Assembly (NCBI RefSeq): GCF_049347105.1
Contig: NZ_CP186334.1
Coordinates: forward strand, 3,038,001 to 3,102,000
Direction: 5' to 3'
Source: Gaoshiqia hydrogeniformans
GTDB lineage: Bacteria; Bacteroidota; Bacteroidia; Bacteroidales; Prolixibacteraceae
Length of the DNA: 64,000 bases
The translations under genes and the position numbers were made by a program. Positions 42,924-51,496 of this stretch are shown in pieces. Each line of letters begins with the position of its first letter. Within the stretch, counting starts at the first letter, position 1. Below the pieces are notes generated by a model, which was not told where the DNA came from, did not search any database, and saw only the letters and a list, made by a program, of their open reading frames with translations.

Positions 42924-43568
42924 TCAGGTGTTTTTCCGGATAAGCATTAAGCCGTCGCGCAGCGGAAGAATGAGTTGACTGACCCGCGGGTCGTGTTTCA
43001 TCTTTTCGTTGAACCGGATGATCCCTGCCGTTTGTTCGTCTTTCGGGTCAAGCGTTTCCGTAACTTTTCCGCTCCAAAGGATATTGTCGGCAATTACGAA
43101 TCCGCCGGTTTTTACTTTGTCAAAAACCAGGTCAAAATAACGGCAGTACTCCCGTTTGTCTCCATCCAGAAACACCAGGTCGAAGCTTTCGTCCAGTTCC
43201 GGAATGATGGAACAGGCATCGCCAATATGTTGAATGATGACATCGGAGAGCCCTGCTTTCGCGATGTATTTTTTGGCAATCGGTTCCAGTTCGTCATTCA
43301 TCTCAATGGTATGCAGCTTTCCGCCTTCTTTTAAGCCTTTGGCCAGGCAAATTGCCGAGTAGCCGGTAAAGGTGCCGATTTCGAGTATCCGTTTGGGGCC
43401 GGTCATTTTTGACAGCAGCTCCAGTAGCTTGCCCTGTAAATGCCCTGAAAGCATACGCGGACGAAGAATATTCAGATGTGTTTCACGATCCAACTCTTTT
43501 AATACCGGGTCTTCTTCTTCCGAGTGTGTAAGGATATATTGTTCGAGCTCGTTTTCAGTTTCCATCAT
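42924..43568 (-). CDS. SAM-dependent O-methyltransferase (COMT type)
   Basis: 214 aa. 'RILEIGTFTGYSAICLAKGL' (SAM-binding motif I), 'LHTIEMNDELEPIAKKYI', 'DLVFLDGDKREYCRYFD' (metal-binding Asp region), 'GGFVIADNILWSGKV' and 'RDGLMLIRK' are those of the caffeoyl-CoA/catechol O-methyltransferase family 3. Substrate unknown. Its start overlaps the stop of the M16 peptidase gene (ATGA), so the two are transcribed together. Confidence 0.9.
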   Translation of the reverse strand: MMETENELEQYILTHSEEEDPVLKELDRETHLNILRPRMLSGHLQGKLLELLSKMTGPKRILEIGTFTGYSAICLAKGLKEGGKLHTIEMNDELEPIAKKYIAKAGLSDVIIQHIGDACSIIPELDESFDLVFLDGDKREYCRYFDLVFDKVKTGGFVIADNILWSGKVTETLDPKDEQTAGIIRFNEKMKHDPRVSQLILPLRDGLMLIRKNT

Positions 43569-44785
43569 TCGTAAATCAGTGTGCTTAATGCTTTTTCATC
43601 GAGAATTTCGTTTGCAATCTCCCGGAGTTGTTCGCCGGTAATCTGTTCAATTTTCTGATAGATTACGGGCAGGCTGTCGACCTTGTTATACAATAAAAAG
43701 CTTTTACCCAGGGTGAGCATCAGGTCGTCCCGGTTCTCGCTGGATATGGCAATTTGACCAATCAGCTGTTTTTTTGCTTTGCTGAGTTGCAGGCTGCCAA
43801 GCGTCTTTTCGCGGAGCAGGCGAAATTCGCTATTGGTTAGTTTGATGGCTTTATCCAGGTTTTCGCGGTCGGTGCCGAAATAAATATTAAACTGGCCGGT
43901 GTCGGTAAAGGCGCTGTAATTCGATTCCACGTTGTAAGCCATGCCATTTCGTTCGCGCAGGCTGAGGTTTAAACGCGAGTTCATGGATTGTCCGCCCAGG
44001 ATATTATTCAGCAGCACCATGCCCATGCGTTTTTCGTCGCGGGCATCGTAGGCAATATTCCCGATCACACAGTGCGTTTGAAAGGTGTCCTTTTTGATCC
44101 GTTTGAAGCCGGGAATGTAATTGTCGAACAATTGCCGTTGCCGGCTCCTTGTATTGGGGGGTATATCGCCGAAATACTTTTCGGCGAGGTACAGAAAGCG
44201 TTCAAACGATATTTGTCCAACCGAGCTGAGAACCATTTCGTCGGTATGGTAGTTCTGGCCGATGAAGCGCAGGATGTTTTCCTTGTTGAATGATTTGACC
44301 AGTTTTGGTGTTCCCAGGATGTTGCGGGCAATGGGATGGCCATCAAAAAGCAACTCGTCGAAATCGTCAAAAATCAGTTCCGACGGACTGTCCTTGTACG
44401 AGTTTATTTCTTCGATCACCACTTCTTTTTCGCGCTCGAGTTCCCGCTCCGGGAAAGTGCTGTTGACCATGATGTCGCTGATTAGCTCCATGCTCCGGTC
44501 GTAATGCTCATTTAAAAAAGTAGCATAAACAGCCGTTTCTTCTTTGGTGGTATAGGCATTTATTTCGCCGCCTACATCTTCGATGCGGCTGAGAATATGA
44601 AATGCTTTTCGCTTTTTTGTCCCTTTAAAAATAACGTGTTCAATGAAGTGGGCAATCCCTTGTTCATGGGGCAACTCATCACGCGATCCGGTATTCAGGA
44701 TGATTCCAAAATGCGCTGCAGGCGATTCAACCTGCTGGTGAATGATGCGTATCCCGTTTTTTAATGTGCTTGTAGCTATCTTCAC
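43565..44785 (-). CDS. M16-family zinc peptidase (pitrilysin type)
   Basis: 406 aa from a GTG at 44785 (read MKIATSTL); the open frame continues upstream through the tRNA-Phe gene and cannot be all coding. Inverted zinc motif HXXEH in 'GIAHFIEHVIFKGTKKR' with the third ligand Glu in the 'TKEETAVYATFLNEHYD' region, and 'SMNSRLNLSLRERNGMAYNV' in the C-terminal half. It is a half-size, processing-peptidase-like member that works as a dimer. Cytoplasmic (no signal peptide from this start). Confidence 0.9.
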   Translation of the reverse strand: MKIATSTLKNGIRIIHQQVESPAAHFGIILNTGSRDELPHEQGIAHFIEHVIFKGTKKRKAFHILSRIEDVGGEINAYTTKEETAVYATFLNEHYDRSMELISDIMVNSTFPERELEREKEVVIEEINSYKDSPSELIFDDFDELLFDGHPIARNILGTPKLVKSFNKENILRFIGQNYHTDEMVLSSVGQISFERFLYLAEKYFGDIPPNTRSRQRQLFDNYIPGFKRIKKDTFQTHCVIGNIAYDARDEKRMGMVLLNNILGGQSMNSRLNLSLRERNGMAYNVESNYSAFTDTGQFNIYFGTDRENLDKAIKLTNSEFRLLREKTLGSLQLSKAKKQLIGQIAISSENRDDLMLTLGKSFLLYNKVDSLPVIYQKIEQITGEQLREIANEILDEKALSTLIYE

Positions 44786-44907
44786 AATAAGAATAATTGG
44801 AGTGCAAAAGTAGAAAACGGGAAGCAAATACCAACCGATAAACAAATGAAAAAGAAAAGGTTTAGCGAAATGATGAAAAAAAATCTTCAGGTGGACATGA
44901 AATTTAT

Positions 44908-44937
44908 TTTGTAGTTTAATATTTTGAGCTATATTTG
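44908..44937 (+). promoter_or_regulatory. Promoter of tRNA-Phe
   Basis: TTTG (44908-44911), an 18-base spacer and TATATTTG (44930-44937), a close match to the Bacteroidota TTTG-N19-TAnnTTTG promoter, 23 bases before the tRNA. Confidence 0.75.
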
Positions 44938-44960
44938 CCACCGCAAAACCAAAGCGGCTT

Positions 44961-45033
44961 GGTGCCATAGCTCAGTTGGTAGAGCAATGGACTGAAAATC
45001 CATGTGTCCTTGGTTCGATTCCGAGTGGCACCA
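44961..45033 (+). tRNA. tRNA-Phe (GAA)
   Basis: 73-nt cloverleaf: acceptor stem GGTGCCA / TGGCACC, D-arm 'GCTCAGTTGGTAGAGC', anticodon arm with loop CTGAAAA (anticodon GAA), T-arm 'GGTTCGATTCC'. CCA is not encoded (ACA follows the acceptor stem). Own promoter and terminator. Confidence 0.97.
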
Positions 45034-45058
45034 CAAGCAAAAAAATGAATGAACTGAT

Positions 45059-45092
45059 AGCGAATACTTTAGAGTGTTCGCTATTTTTTTTA
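45059..45092 (+). terminator. Terminator of tRNA-Phe
   Basis: AGCGAATACT, loop TTAG, AGTGTTCGCT (10-bp stem with one G-U pair), then a run of T. Confidence 0.85.
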
Positions 45093-45169
45093 GTCAGCAT
45101 TTGGTCCGCGAGAAAAAATGGATCAGATGATATTTCTGGATCAGATGATATTTCTGGTGGATTAAATTT

Positions 45170-45412
45170 TCAAGCATAAATTTTAGCGACTCTGAAGAGG
45201 AAATATTTTACATCGCTTACCTCTCTCAAAACTGCTCTGAAAGCTTTCAGTTTAGCATTGAATGATTCAGCAGAGGCATTGGTTGAACGGTTGTCAAAGA
45301 AGTTCAGTATTTCCTGGTAATGGGTGTAGATGGTTGCAGAGATGGTGTTGAAAGATTCGAAGCCTGAATCCGTTACCCTATTTTTTAAAATTGATTCGAA
45401 ATTAGTTGACAA
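45170..45412 (-). pseudogene. Transposase C-terminal fragment (ISAon1/ISL3 type)
   Basis: 80-aa frame covering only the end of an ISL3-like DDE transposase: 'NHYQEILNFFDNRSTNASAE'-type segment (here 'YTHYQEILNFFDN', then 'RSTNASAESFNAKLKAFRA') and 'DVKYFLFRVAKIYA' match the C-terminus with the last catalytic Glu (in 'NASAESF'). The N-terminal part, with the other catalytic residues, is missing. The first codons lie inside a 77-bp repeat also found at 49842-49918. Confidence 0.75.
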
Positions 45413-45464
45413 GTAAAACTTATTACGTCAAGTTTTGTAAATTGTAGAGCCAAACCGGAAATTT
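45388..45464. repeat. 77-bp dispersed repeat, copy 1
   Basis: Ungapped match of 67/77 bases to 49842-49918, with a 29-base block around TTATTACGTCAAGTTTTG invariant apart from one base. It overlaps the transposase fragment and lies 68 bases before the clpP-like gene. Possibly the end of a lost mobile element. Confidence 0.7.
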
Positions 45465-45531
45465 GCGAATCAAAGGGTGTGGCTCATACTCAACCGGATA
45501 TACAAAAACAATCTTTAAATAATGAGGAATT

Positions 45532-46131
45532 ATGAAAAAAAATAGCATGAACAAATGTCAGGAGTCTGATTTGAATGGAAAAAAGCAATCCATTCAAAGA
45601 ATCATAGATTTAAAATTTCTTGAGCAAAGAAAAATATTTTTATGGGGACAGGTTGATGACGATTCGGCCAAGGATATTGTAAGTAAACTGCTTTTTTTAG
45701 AGTCAATTCAACCCGGCGAAAAGATCGATTTTTTCATCAACAGCCCCGGAGGTGTTGTTACTTCGGGTTTTTCAATATTAGATACCATGAATCTGATTTC
45801 GTCACCGGTTTCGACGATTTGTATGGGCCTGGCAGCTTCGATGGGCTCAATATTATTATCAGCAGGACAAAAAGGAGAGCGGTATATTTATCCATTGGGA
45901 GAGGTCATGATTCATCAACCCGGCATCGGGTTATTACAGGGGAGTGCAACCGATTTGGAGATACAGGCAAAGCAGATTATGAAAACAAAGGAAATTGCAG
46001 CAGATATTCTGGCGGGAAATTGTAATCAGACGACCGAACAGATCTATAAGGATTTTGACAGAGATTACTGGATGGACGCTAAGGAATCAATTGAATACGG
46101 AATCGTTGATAAACTGTATGAACTGAAATAA
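45532..46131 (+). CDS. ClpP-family serine protease
   Basis: 199 aa. ClpP fold with complete catalytic triad: Ser in 'MGLAASMGSILLSAG', His in 'GEVMIHQPGIGL', Asp in 'DRDYWMDAKES'. 'DFFINSPGGVVTSGFSILDT' is the substrate-strand region. The N-terminus is short and differs from housekeeping ClpP, and no clpX is adjacent, so this is probably a second ClpP paralogue (inference). It lies in the decay zone between a transposase stub and pseudogenes, which hints at acquisition. Confidence 0.88.
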   Translation: MKKNSMNKCQESDLNGKKQSIQRIIDLKFLEQRKIFLWGQVDDDSAKDIVSKLLFLESIQPGEKIDFFINSPGGVVTSGFSILDTMNLISSPVSTICMGLAASMGSILLSAGQKGERYIYPLGEVMIHQPGIGLLQGSATDLEIQAKQIMKTKEIAADILAGNCNQTTEQIYKDFDRDYWMDAKESIEYGIVDKLYELK

Positions 46132-46160
46132 TCCGGCGCCATAACAGTACCGCAATTATA

Positions 46161-46317
46161 ATGACAGTAAAGGAAGTTTTACCGAAATGGATTGATGCAT
46201 TCAACCGGACTTCGTGGTTGCGGTTTTTTTCATGTCCAAAACGGAAAGATTATTTTTCAACGTGGCTATTGGGATAAGCTTTCATTCTTGAAACTGCACA
46301 ATCTGCCAATTGAATAA
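46161..46317 (+). pseudogene. SnoaL-like (NTF2) gene with internal deletion
   Basis: The 5' part reads MTVKEVLPKWIDAFNR, the start of a SnoaL-like protein, then a frame change leads to 'LRGCGFFHVQNGKIIFQRGY' and 'WDKLSFLKLHNLPIE' to a stop at 46317, the usual C-terminus of these proteins. About 75 central codons are missing. The result cannot form the alpha+beta barrel. Confidence 0.7.
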
Positions 46318-46348
46318 ACAGGTGAATAAAAAGACTTTTTCGTAACAA

Positions 46349-46524
46349 CCATTGGTGTTTATGCCGACAGCCAAATCTGTCTCGACCGGGTTAAACATCG
46401 GGACCAGGCAATTCATATCAATATTTCTGACGATCAAATTGCCCTGATAAACGAAAAGGTGTCGTTACGAAATTTTCAGACGGATTTCTTAATGGTCAAT
46501 GAAGCAAAAACGAAAAAGCAATAA
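46349..46524 (+). pseudogene. 3' fragment of an unidentified gene
   Basis: An open frame without a start codon reads 'GVYADSQICLDRVKHRDQAI', 'HINISDDQIALINEKVSL', 'RNFQTDFLMVNEAKTKKQ' to TAA at 46524. It has the composition of coding sequence, but I do not recognise a family. It directly follows the SnoaL relic and may be the end of a gene that was joined to it by deletion. Confidence 0.4.
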
Positions 46525-46552
46525 ATGAAACGATTAATAAAAACGTTACGAA

Positions 46553-47044
46553 ATGAAAAGAATAATTCCAATTGTAGCTATTTGTATTATTTCTACAAAT
46601 CTATTTTCGCAAACCTATAAACTCGAAACGATATTTTCAGATAAACTAACAGAAACATATCTCTCACATTGGAAAGTAATTGAGCCGCTTAATGATGTTA
46701 GTATCAGTACTTTTTCATTATGGGGGTATCAACTTTATTTTGATGACTGGACCAAAGGCGTTTATGAAGTTGAATATTTCAAAGGAAATGCAAACGAGAC
46801 TTTTAGATTTTTGACAGAAATTAACCAGTTTTCAGAAAAATATAAAAATGAGGATAAAATATTAACTCATATTTTGGGTGTACAAGTAAAGACAGTGAAA
46901 CAATTAGGATTTAAATACACACTTGTGTATGATAAAGAGAATAAGGTGATTTGTATGTTCACCCAGAAACAATGGTTAGCCATGTTAACAGAACTTGTTT
47001 CATATTGTGATAAAATGAATATTGACTATAAACAGAATGAATAA
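46553..47044 (+). CDS. Exported hypothetical protein
   Basis: 163 aa with a signal peptide (1-19, 'IIPIVAICIISTNLFSQ', cleavage after the SQ). The mature part is alpha/beta mixed ('LWGYQLYFDDWTKGVYEVEY', 'FRFLTEINQFSEKYKNEDK', 'GFKYTLVYDKENKVICMF'), without a family that I recognise. AT-rich compared with the neighbours, as are other genes in 45-53 kb, which fits a recently acquired or cargo gene. Confidence 0.65.
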   Translation: MKRIIPIVAICIISTNLFSQTYKLETIFSDKLTETYLSHWKVIEPLNDVSISTFSLWGYQLYFDDWTKGVYEVEYFKGNANETFRFLTEINQFSEKYKNEDKILTHILGVQVKTVKQLGFKYTLVYDKENKVICMFTQKQWLAMLTELVSYCDKMNIDYKQNE

Positions 47045-47219
47045 AAACAGATAGTCGAGATTCATCAGTTTAATATGGATACTAAACGGAGGTTAAGGTG
47101 GAGAGACGATCTGTCCAGGTGTCAGCCCTGCTTCTTATGTCCTTCCGGGATGGGATTTATTTTTTTGTGTCAACGCCAAAAGCAAAAAAAAAGTCAAGGC
47201 TGACAGGAAATTCAATTGG

Positions 47220-48200
47220 TCAAACCAGCGATTCCCGATTGTATCTTTTCCGGTATTCAAGTGGAGACAACCCGGTAATTTTCCGGAATACTTCGCGAAA
47301 GGCTTTGATGTCGGAATAGCCGACCTCATACATGACTTCATTTATGGTTTTTCGGCTGGTTTCAAAGGCTTTTTTGGCTGATTCAACCCGTACCCGCTGG
47401 GCATATTCAACCGGTGTGTTTCCGGTGGCCCGGATAAACCGGCGGTCAAAAGTTCGCCGGTTGACGGCGAACATGGACGATAGTTGCGTAACCGGAATTT
47501 GTTCGTGGAGTTTACTTTCAATATAGTTCTGTGCTTTTCTTACCATGATGTCACCGTGCATCTTTTGTCCTTTGAAGATGATGAATTCGGATTGGCCGTG
47601 ACGGTCGATTTCAACCTGGAATACTTTGGAACAGAAAATGGCCGTTGGGCGGCCGTAATATTTTTCTACCAGGTAAATCACCAGGTTCAGGAAAGAATAA
47701 GCGCCTCCGTTCGTGTAAATTCCATTCTCGTCGGTAATCAGTTTGTCGGTTTGTAAGTTCACTTTCGGAAACATGCCCCTGAAATGATCTGCCGCTGCCC
47801 AGTGAGTCGAGCAACTTTTCCCGTCGAGCAAGCCCGACGCGGCCAGCAAAAAAGCCCCGGTACAGATTGTTGCTATTTCGGCTCCGTCGTGGTATTGTTT
47901 GGCAATCCAGTCAATCAGCAATTGGTTGTCTTTTACAGCATTCGCGTAATTGTGGTTCAGAGACGGAATAACGATAAGGTCGGTTTTCGTGATTGCTGAA
48001 ATGTGGGTGTGAGGTTTCACGGTAAACAGTCCATCGTAAAATTCAACTTCTTCCGAAATACCTGCCAACCGGATTTTAAACAGTTCGTCCCGGCCGTTTT
48101 CCTTCCAATGAGCATTGGCCCGTGTAAATATTTTATAGGCGCCCACGATGCTGCTCAGGTTGTTTTGTCCGTCGGGAACCAGAATGGTAAGATGTTTCAT
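47220..48200 (-). CDS. GlxA-family AraC-type regulator with DJ-1/PfpI domain
   Basis: 326 aa. N-terminal DJ-1/PfpI-like domain (about 1-185; 'LTILVPDGQNNLSSIVGAYK', nucleophile-elbow-like 'IATICTGAFLLAASGLLDGK') and C-terminal AraC HTH (about 215-325; 'PVTQLSSMFAVNRRTFDRRF', 'VEYAQRVRVESAKKAFE', 'INEVMYEVGYSDIKAFREVF'). These are soluble regulators that bind a small ligand at the PfpI domain. Divergent from the two SRPBCC genes, which may be targets (inference). Confidence 0.92.
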   Translation of the reverse strand: MKHLTILVPDGQNNLSSIVGAYKIFTRANAHWKENGRDELFKIRLAGISEEVEFYDGLFTVKPHTHISAITKTDLIVIPSLNHNYANAVKDNQLLIDWIAKQYHDGAEIATICTGAFLLAASGLLDGKSCSTHWAAADHFRGMFPKVNLQTDKLITDENGIYTNGGAYSFLNLVIYLVEKYYGRPTAIFCSKVFQVEIDRHGQSEFIIFKGQKMHGDIMVRKAQNYIESKLHEQIPVTQLSSMFAVNRRTFDRRFIRATGNTPVEYAQRVRVESAKKAFETSRKTINEVMYEVGYSDIKAFREVFRKITGLSPLEYRKRYNRESLV

Positions 48201-48350
48201 GGCTGCTACATTTGTTTGTTTTTGTAAAAATAGGAATTCAGACTGTCCAAATCAACCCGCTACAAAGTCCGTTTTGCACTCTGCCTGTTTCTCCTGAAGG
48301 CAATAGCTTTGTAACTGACAGTGCGATTTAAAAACAGAACAACAAAAACA

Positions 48351-48836
48351 ATGGGAAACACAAATTTTACGACAAGCTTCGTGGTTAACCAAACACCTGA
48401 AGCGGTATTCAGGGGCATCGTTCATGTGCGCGGGTGGTGGTCGGAAGAAATTGAAGGCCCGACCGAAAACCTTCACGACGAGTTTATTTATCGTTACCGG
48501 GACGTTCACACTTCGAAAATAAAACTGATCGAGGTGGTTCCAAACGAAAAAATTGTTTGGCTTGTCCTGGAGAACCGGTTTAACTTTACCGAAGACGAAG
48601 GCGAATGGACGGGCAATAAAATGGTTTTTGAGATCAGCCGAAGAACCGGTCAAACACAGGTGCGATTCACACAACTGGGTTTAACGCCCGAATATGAATG
48701 TTATGATATTTGCAAGGACGCGTGGACCCATTACATCAACGATAGTTTGCACGGTCTGATCACTACGGGCAAAGGCCAGCCGAACCCGAAAGAAGGCGGC
48801 TTTAACGAACAACTGCTTCAACAACACAAAAAGTAA
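48351..48836 (+). CDS. SRPBCC (AHSA1/START-like) protein, copy 1
   Basis: 161 aa from ATG 48351 (MGNTNFTT). START/Bet v 1-like fold: 'TTSFVVNQTPEAVFRGI', 'VRGWWSEEIEGPTENLHDEF', 'HTSKIKLIEVVPNEKIVWLV', 'TQVRFTQLGLTPEYECYDIC', 'WTHYINDSLHGLITTGKGQP'. This is the AHSA1-like subgroup that binds small hydrophobic ligands; ligand unknown. Followed five bases later by a related gene. Confidence 0.88.
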   Translation: MGNTNFTTSFVVNQTPEAVFRGIVHVRGWWSEEIEGPTENLHDEFIYRYRDVHTSKIKLIEVVPNEKIVWLVLENRFNFTEDEGEWTGNKMVFEISRRTGQTQVRFTQLGLTPEYECYDICKDAWTHYINDSLHGLITTGKGQPNPKEGGFNEQLLQQHKK

Positions 48837-48841
48837 CGCTG

Positions 48842-49309
48842 ATGGAAGAACAACATTATCAGACCAGCATTGTGGTTGATGCCACGGCACACGAAGCATT
48901 TGAATGTATTAACCGTGTATCGCGGTGGTGGACGGAGAATCTGGAAGGCAGTACGCAACAACTCAACGACAAATTTAATGTCCGTTTCGGTGATGTGCAT
49001 TATTCCCGGCAAAAAATAGTCGAGCTCATTCCCGATCAAAAAATTGTTTGGTTGGTAACCGACAGTTATTTGAGTTTTCTTCGGGATAAGAACGAATGGA
49101 CAGGTACAAAAATCAGCTTTGAAATTGTCCGGCAGGGCCGCCGGGTACAGGTTCGTTTCACACATTTGGGTTTGTTTCCCGGCATTGAGTGTTTTGATGC
49201 CTGTTCCAATGCCTGGGAACAATACATCCGGCAGAGCTTACAGAGCCTGATCAGCACGGGGAAAGGCCAGCCGGATCCGAAGGAAAACGAAACGAAGGCT
49301 TCAGGCTGA
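48842..49309 (+). CDS. SRPBCC (AHSA1/START-like) protein, copy 2
   Basis: 155 aa, related to the preceding gene along its whole length: 'TSIVVDATAHEAFECINRVS', 'RWWTENLEGSTQQLNDKFNV', 'RQKIVELIPDQKIVWLV', 'VQVRFTHLGLFPGIECFDAC', 'WEQYIRQSLQSLISTGKGQP'. Tandem duplication with divergence to roughly half identity by eye. Co-transcribed with copy 1. Confidence 0.88.
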   Translation: MEEQHYQTSIVVDATAHEAFECINRVSRWWTENLEGSTQQLNDKFNVRFGDVHYSRQKIVELIPDQKIVWLVTDSYLSFLRDKNEWTGTKISFEIVRQGRRVQVRFTHLGLFPGIECFDACSNAWEQYIRQSLQSLISTGKGQPDPKENETKASG

Positions 49310-49424
49310 TCGCTCATCACTATTGTCAGTTTGTAGTTTGTGGTTGATCTTGTTCGGTTAGACGTATTTCGACTAGTTGTATCCAATTACAGACCGGACG
49401 AGTAGCTGATTAACCGATGCTGAC

Positions 49425-49640
49425 AAATGCGCGCTTACAAATCGCGCCACCTGCCTGTTCGGTTGTTGTTCCCTTTTTAACTACGGAGAAAGAAAGGGCC
49501 CGTCCGGTCTGAAGGACAAAAGATACAAGAAAATAAACAAGCAGATGAACCTGCAAAACAATAGACAGCCCGGATCCGGTGTGCCGGTTTTTAACCGGCG
49601 ATTGTTGAATGCGCGGTTACAAACCACGCCACCCGTTCAT
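49425..49640. repeat. REP-like palindromic intergenic repeats
   Basis: Two related palindromes: GCGCGCTTACAAATCGCGC (about 49430-49450) and GCGCGGTTACAAACCACGC (about 49610-49628), each followed by CACC, plus a GCCGGTT-TTT-AACCGGC hairpin at 49583-49599. The changes between copies are largely paired within the stems, as in REP elements. The region 49310-50088 holds no gene that I can support. Confidence 0.55.
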
Positions 49641-49733
49641 GCCGCTTGGTAAAGTCCTTACCCCGATTCCTTTGTTTTCCGGGTTCAAAATCCCCGCAGG
49701 TCGCAGCGGAACGACAGTTTATTGCAGATGCGC

Positions 49734-49759
49734 TGTCATGCTGAACTTGTTTCAGCATC
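49734..49759. repeat. Bacteroidota-type hairpin repeat
   Basis: Starts TGTCATGCTGAAC and ends TTTCAGCATC, with ATGCTGAA / TTCAGCAT stems of 8 bp. This word and the nearby CCCGGGATGACG are a very common dispersed intergenic repeat in Bacteroidota genomes. Confidence 0.6.
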
Positions 49760-49841
49760 GGTTGCCCGATGTGGCCCCGCGGTTAACGACAGCCACCCCG
49801 AAAACAAACCCGGGATGACGCCCTCCAATCACTTGTTTTTT

Positions 49842-49918
49842 AAATTGGTTCCAAATTAGTTGATAAGTAAAATTTATTACGTCAAGTTTTGTAATTTGGG
49901 GAGCGAAACAGAAAATTT
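49842..49918. repeat. 77-bp dispersed repeat, copy 2
   Basis: Partner of 45388-45464 (67/77, no gaps, same orientation). Here no transposase sequence adjoins it. Confidence 0.7.
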
Positions 49919-50372
49919 ACAGCCACGCTGTATAATACATGCCCAATTGGCGATATAAATGCACCTCTGCGAAATTGATAAGGGAGAAATAAAGGCAGTC
50001 GAATTATATTTGGTAGTTGTTTGTCAGCTTAAGTAAATGATGTAGCGTTCAATAAAAGTAAAATGAATGTTGAAAAAGAAGTTTGACGATGAAATATCAG
50101 ATTTTACTTTTAATTATTATTGTAGTAATCATCTTTGCATTTAAGAGGTGGGGATTCAATGTAAGACGAAAACAGCGTAGAAACTATATGCTTCCCCCCA
50201 TCCTTAGGACAGGATAAATATAAAACTAAGTTTGATGATAATGATGATGCAATGGTGTTAACAACCGGAAATAACTCGCAGAGAAGCGGAGAGTTATTCT
50301 GGTTATTAACACCTTTTCTTTTTTGGCTACTTTTTTCTTTTGTCAACATCTCTGGTTTTTGTTTATAACTCA

Positions 50373-51221
50373 TCAGGCTGCCTGGAAAATCTCTGCTGGA
50401 ACCTGGTAAGCCAACGAACTATGCCGTCTTTGTTGATTGTAATAATGAAAGTATCGTTTCAGCCCCATATAGAGTTCGGGCCCCGTTTCATAGGCATTCA
50501 GATAAATATCTTCGTATTTCAGGCTGCGCCACAGTCTTTCAATAAAGATATTGTCCGTGGCACGGCCCCGTCCATCCATGCTGATGGTGATATTTTCACC
50601 TGTCAGAAAACCGGTGTACAACTCGCTGGTAAACTGGCTGCCCTGGTCTGAGTTGATTATTTCGGGCTTGCCATGTTGGCTGATAGCCTCTTTGACCGTC
50701 TCCAGTACCCATTCGGATTCCATCGTGTTGGACAGGGACCATCCAACCACAAAACGGCTAAAAAGGTCAATAATGGCCACCAGGTACAAATAGCCATGCC
50801 TGACCGGAACATACGTGATATCGATCCCCCAAACCTGGTTGGGCCGCTCAATGACAAGGCTGCGCAGCAAATAGGGATACTTCTTATGCTCTTTACATCC
50901 TTTTGAGGTATGCGGGCCCGGAACGATTGCCGACAAATCCATCAACCGGTATAACCTGGCTATCCGCTTATGATTGACCTGAAACCCCATATCCCGGACC
51001 AACCATTGGGTCATCGACGGAACTCCCATATAGGGATGTTTCAGGTAATGCTGATCGATCAGTTTCATCAATTCAAGGTTGAAGGCATCTTCTTGCTTTT
51101 CCTGTAAATTATAATAGTACCCGGAACGATGAATGCCCAGCAGTTCACACTGCCGCTTGATACTGAGCTTGTGGCGGGCCTTGTCAACAATCTTGCGCCG
51201 CTCTGCGGGACTGGCTTTCAT
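50373..51221 (-). CDS. IS3-family transposase OrfB, copy 2
   Basis: 282 aa, identical in protein sequence to the OrfB at 7561-8409; the DDE residues in 'GIDITYVPV', 'NSDQGSQF' and 'IERLWRSLKYE' are intact, so it should be active. Possible -1 frameshift heptamer T TTT TTA at 51242-51236 (minus). Confidence 0.95.
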   Translation of the reverse strand: MKASPAERRKIVDKARHKLSIKRQCELLGIHRSGYYYNLQEKQEDAFNLELMKLIDQHYLKHPYMGVPSMTQWLVRDMGFQVNHKRIARLYRLMDLSAIVPGPHTSKGCKEHKKYPYLLRSLVIERPNQVWGIDITYVPVRHGYLYLVAIIDLFSRFVVGWSLSNTMESEWVLETVKEAISQHGKPEIINSDQGSQFTSELYTGFLTGENITISMDGRGRATDNIFIERLWRSLKYEDIYLNAYETGPELYMGLKRYFHYYNQQRRHSSLAYQVPAEIFQAA

Positions 51222-51496
51222 GACAAGGCTTTCTTTAAAAAATCAATCTCTACCTTTTGCTGGCCAATCACCTCGTACAGCTTCTGCTTTTCCTTGTCTT
51301 CCGATTTGTCACCCTTGGTTGATCCTTCCGAAAAAACAACTGAGGATTTATTTAAAAACTCCCGCTTCCAGTTGGTGATCTGGTTGGGATGAAGATCATA
51401 ACGCTTGGCCAGTTCCGCGATGCTTTCCCTTTCTTTCACGGCTTCGACGGCCACCTTGGCTTTAAATTCTGCTGTAAATTTCCTTCTGCTTTTCAT
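51218..51496 (-). CDS. IS3-family OrfA, copy 2
   Basis: 92 aa from MKSRRKFT, identical to the copy at 8406-8684. HTH 'ELAKRYDLHPNQITNWKREF' and coiled-coil tail. Four-base overlap with orfB. Confidence 0.93.
   Translation of the reverse strand: MKSRRKFTAEFKAKVAVEAVKERESIAELAKRYDLHPNQITNWKREFLNKSSVVFSEGSTKGDKSEDKEKQKLYEVIGQQKVEIDFLKKALS

Noticed and set aside
44786..44968. N-terminal extension of the M16 peptidase frame
   Set aside because: It runs through the tRNA-Phe gene and its promoter; peptidase similarity begins only at the GTG at 44785.
45120..45155. CRISPR-like tandem repeat
   Set aside because: Only two adjacent 18-bp units without spacer; no cas genes in the window.
44976..45179. 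Open frame overlapping tRNA-Phe, ending in SDDISGSDDISGG
   Set aside because: It includes tRNA sequence; the repeated residues come from an 18-bp tandem duplication (45120-45155).
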